Origin: Kitasatospora terrestris
GTDB taxonomy: Bacteria; Actinomycetota; Actinomycetes; Streptomycetales; Streptomycetaceae
Assembly: GCF_039542905.1 (NCBI RefSeq)
Contig: NZ_BAABIS010000001.1
Coordinates: 5,580,001 to 5,644,000 of the forward strand
Direction of reading: 5' to 3'
DNA: 64,000 nucleotides
The notes beneath the pieces were generated by a model. The model ran no database searches. It was given only the letters and a program-made list of their open reading frames with translations, and was not told where the DNA came from. Each line of letters starts with the position of its first letter. Position 1 is the first letter of the stretch. Below are positions 61,796 to 64,000 of this stretch, piece after piece. The position numbers and the translations under genes were made by a program.

Positions 61796-62572
61796 TCACG
61801 GCAGCTGCACCACCGAGAAGCGGCCGCCCTGCGGGTCGGCCAGCCGGGCCACCCGGCCGTCCGGGGTGTCGTACGGGCCGACCAGGGCCCGACCGCCCAG
61901 CGCACCGGCCCGATGGGCCGTCAGGTCGGCGTCGGCCACGGCGAAGTGGACCTGCCAGCGGGCGGGTCCCTGCCGCGGGTCGGAGCTGTGCCGGATCCCG
62001 GCCACCGGCCGGCCGCCGACCAGCAGCCGGGCGTCGTCCTCGCCCCGGGCCACCGCCTCCCGCTCCGACTCCACCACCGCGCGCCCCAGCACCGCCCGGT
62101 AGAACAGCGCCGCCGCGGCCTCGTCCGCCGTCACCAGCTCGTGCCAGGCCGGGGCGCCGGGCTCCCCGACCACCTCCCAGCCCAGGTGCTCCTCGCCCTG
62201 CCAGAGGCCGAACACCGCCCCCGACAGGTCCGCCGCCAGGGCCAGCCGCCCGGCCCGCTCCGCCTGCAGCGGGCCCACCGCGACGGTGCCGCCGCACTCC
62301 CGGATCCGCTGCGACACCTCGTCCGCGTCGTCCACGGCGAAGTACGTCGTCCACTCCACCGGGTGGCTCGTCCCCTCCGGGGCGACCCCGATCCCGGCGA
62401 CCTTCAGCCCGTTCGAGACGGCCCGCACGTACGCGCCGAGCGTCGTCGGGCCGGGCGTGAACTCCCAGCCGAGCAGCGCCCCGTAGAACGCCTTCGCGCC
62501 CTCCAGGTCGCCGGTCGTCAGGCTCACCCAGCAGGGCATGCCCTGGGCCAGCCGCACCTTCACCGCCGTCAT
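61796..62572 (-). CDS. VOC family protein (two glyoxalase-like domains)
   Basis: A 258-aa protein made of two vicinal-oxygen-chelate modules (about 8-120 and 135-258), each starting with a WxxLxTxDxxxAxxFY-like stretch (CWVSLTTGDLEGAKAFYGALLGW and WHELVTADEAAAALFYRAVLG). Such proteins are often glyoxalase or bleomycin-resistance-like, or bind hydroxylated metabolites; the role is not known. ATG 62572 has GGAGGTGG upstream. Divergent from the sulfurtransferase gene. Confidence 0.88.
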   Translation of the reverse strand: MTAVKVRLAQGMPCWVSLTTGDLEGAKAFYGALLGWEFTPGPTTLGAYVRAVSNGLKVAGIGVAPEGTSHPVEWTTYFAVDDADEVSQRIRECGGTVAVGPLQAERAGRLALAADLSGAVFGLWQGEEHLGWEVVGEPGAPAWHELVTADEAAAALFYRAVLGRAVVESEREAVARGEDDARLLVGGRPVAGIRHSSDPRQGPARWQVHFAVADADLTAHRAGALGGRALVGPYDTPDGRVARLADPQGGRFSVVQLP

Positions 62573-62708
62573 GGCGCCACCTCCGCCGCCGCGGGACCGA
62601 CCGTCCCAGCCGCATGCTTCCACCCGTCCCGGCGTGTCATGCCCCTCCGCACCGGCGAGCCGGGCAAAGACCGTACAAAGGGCGGACCCGGATGGACACA
62701 ATGGCTGC

Positions 62709-63530
62709 ATGACCTCCGCCAGTTCGCCGATCATCTCGGCCGCCGACCTCGCCGCCGCGCTCGACAGCGACCGCCCGCCGGTCCTGCTGGACATCCGCTG
62801 GCAGCTGGGCGGCCCGCCCGGCGCCGAGGAGTACGCCGCCGGACACCTCCCCGGCGCCCACTACCTCGACCTCGACCGGGAACTCGCCGCCCCGCCCGGC
62901 GCCGCCGGCCGCCACCCGCTGCCCGACCCGGAGGTGCTGGGTGCCGCCCTGCGCCGCGCGGGCGTCACCGCCGACCGGCCGGTGGTGGTCTACGACGCCG
63001 GGCCGGCCACCTCCGCCGCCCGCGCCTGGTGGCTGCTGCGCTGGGCCGGGCACGGCGACGTCCGCGTCCTGGACGGCGGACTCGCGGCCTGGCGCGACGC
63101 CGGCCGCCCGCTCGACACCGCGGTGCCCGCCGACGGCGACGGCGACTTCAAGGTGGTGCCCGGCGGGCTGCCCGCGGTCGACGCCGACGGTGCCGCCGAG
63201 CTCGCCCGCACCGGGCTGCTGCTCGACGCCCGCGCGGGCGAGCGCTACCGCGGCGAGGTCGAGCCGATCGACCCCAGGGCCGGCCACATCCCCGGCGCGG
63301 TCTCCGCCCCCACCACGGAGAACCTGACCGCCGACGGCCGGTTCCGGCCCGCGGCCGAGCTGGCCGCCCGCTTCGCCGCGCTCGGCGTCGCACCGGGCAC
63401 GCGGGTCGGCGTCTACTGCGGCTCCGGCGTCACCGCCTCGCACGAGCTGCTCGCACTGGAGATCGCCGGCCACCCGGGCGCGGCCCTCTACCCGGGCTCG
63501 TGGAGCGAATGGTGCGCGCTGGGGCGTTGA
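62709..63530 (+). CDS. Thiosulfate/3-mercaptopyruvate sulfurtransferase (double rhodanese)
   Basis: A 273-aa cytoplasmic enzyme that transfers sulfane sulfur to cyanide or thiols. Two rhodanese modules are present. The first is inactive. The second holds the catalytic Cys237 in CGSGVTA, a loop typical of mercaptopyruvate-type enzymes. No ribosome site precedes the ATG at 62709, and ACAATG lies just upstream, so the message may be leaderless. Ends at a bidirectional terminator shared with sepH. Confidence 0.93.
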   Translation: MTSASSPIISAADLAAALDSDRPPVLLDIRWQLGGPPGAEEYAAGHLPGAHYLDLDRELAAPPGAAGRHPLPDPEVLGAALRRAGVTADRPVVVYDAGPATSAARAWWLLRWAGHGDVRVLDGGLAAWRDAGRPLDTAVPADGDGDFKVVPGGLPAVDADGAAELARTGLLLDARAGERYRGEVEPIDPRAGHIPGAVSAPTTENLTADGRFRPAAELAARFAALGVAPGTRVGVYCGSGVTASHELLALEIAGHPGAALYPGSWSEWCALGR

Positions 63531-63534
63531 CAGA

Positions 63535-63563
63535 AGAGCGCACCGCCGACGGCGGTGCGCTCT
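63535..63563. terminator. Bidirectional terminator, sulfurtransferase / sepH
   Basis: AGAGCGCACCGCC (63535-63547) pairs perfectly with 63551-63563 around a 3-base loop. Confidence 0.85.
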
Positions 63564-63582
63564 CTCCGTTCTCCGGTCCGGA

Positions 63583-64000
63583 CTACTCCGGCTTCTTGCG
63601 GCGGCTGCCGAAGACGATCTCGTCCCAGCTGGGCACCGTCGCCCGGCGGCCCGGGCGGACGCCGTCCGCCTCGGCCTGCCGGTCGGTGGTGCCGACCAGC
63701 CGCTCGCGGTGCGGCGCCACCGAACGCGGCATCAGGATGTCGGCGTACGCGGACCCCGCACCGACGCTGGCGGCCGGGGCGGCGGTCTCCTCGACCTCCT
63801 CCGGCTCCTCCGCGGCGGCGGGCTCCAGCGTCGGACCGACCGGGGTCAGCTCGCCGCGGTACGAGGGCACCACGTCGAGCAGGCTGGTCAGCGAATCCCG
63901 CTCGCCGGAGGCGGCGACCGCCTCGCGGGCCTCGCGGACCTCCCGGGTCTGCATGATCCGGTCGGCCGAGGGCCGCTCGATCATCGGGCGGGCCGGGCGG
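63583..64000 (-). CDS. sepH: Cell-division protein SepH (DUF3071), C-terminal part
   Basis: The last ~138 codons of a gene whose start lies beyond the window end. The C-terminus VPSWDEIVFGSRRKKPE is the conserved terminal motif of SepH, which binds FtsZ and stimulates Z-ring assembly during vegetative and sporulation septation. An acidic Ala/Glu-rich linker (EEPEEVEETAAPAA) precedes it. The DNA-binding-like N-terminal domain is not in view. Confidence 0.85.
   Translation of the reverse strand, partial: RPARPMIERPSADRIMQTREVREAREAVAASGERDSLTSLLDVVPSYRGELTPVGPTLEPAAAEEPEEVEETAAPAASVGAGSAYADILMPRSVAPHRERLVGTTDRQAEADGVRPGRRATVPSWDEIVFGSRRKKPE

Overview
The window is chromosomal DNA of a streptomycete (Streptomyces or Kitasatospora). 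The evidence is very high GC with strong third-codon-position bias, frequent GTG starts, ATGA/GTGA stop-start overlaps, and marker genes: the sporulation regulator whiH beside the principal sigma factor hrdB, a parE/parC topoisomerase IV pair, the PTS phosphocarrier HPr with a DasR-type site, and the C-terminus of the FtsZ-associated protein SepH. From memory, the order rnhB - recQ-like - whiH - hrdB - trypsin-like protease - parE - two-component systems - parC - M16 peptidases - ptsH - patA - tdk - sulfurtransferase - sepH matches the S. coelicolor core around SCO5812-SCO5855. I could not check this by alignment. I call 51 protein-coding genes plus one 20-codon leader ORF, and no tRNA, rRNA or CRISPR array.

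Region 1 (1-10.6 kb) looks accessory. It holds the end of an alpha-glucoside-type sugar ABC operon (binding protein and two permeases, no ATPase), a large secreted protein with a deacetylase-like core between two copies of the same beta-rich module, a DUF4173 membrane protein, and a divergent MFS exporter/TetR pair with two matching palindromic operators. Region 2 (10.9-26.2 kb) runs from rnhB through conserved actinobacterial genes. These include a RecQ helicase fused to a phosphoribosyltransferase-like tail, a DUF4192 protein, an S33 peptidase, a debranching-enzyme-like protein with altered family motifs, a Nudix/winged-helix protein and an ABC pair. Many of these proteins carry long Pro/Gly/Ala-rich tails.

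Region 3 (26.3-33.2 kb) holds whiH, hrdB, a secreted trypsin-like protease, a small zinc-ribbon protein and parE. Region 4 (33.3-43.1 kb) is signalling and transport: a small membrane protein with a NarL-type two-component pair, a DUF485 protein with an acetate-type Na+/solute symporter, a CitA/CitB-type pair, and a nitrate/sulfonate-type ABC importer. A sucrase/ferredoxin-like protein follows.

Region 5 (44.1-47.0 kb) is a translationally coupled four-gene cassette (WXG100-like protein, WXG-signal protein with coiled coil and hydrophobic segment, membrane protein, soluble protein). It resembles an orphan type VII secretion substrate module and is the best candidate here for an undescribed system. 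Region 6 (47.1-54.9 kb) holds parC, an active/inactive M16 peptidase pair, and rtcB preceded by a 20-codon leader ORF. A free-standing LAGLIDADG-type endonuclease gene meets rtcB tail to tail, four bases away.

Region 7 (54.9-64 kb) holds glutaminase, HPr, a protein acetyltransferase with an N-terminal GNAT domain, a DUF5998 protein, a phosphodiesterase, thymidine kinase, a VOC protein, a sulfurtransferase and the 3' end of sepH. Most convergent or terminal gene ends carry a long perfect GC-rich hairpin.
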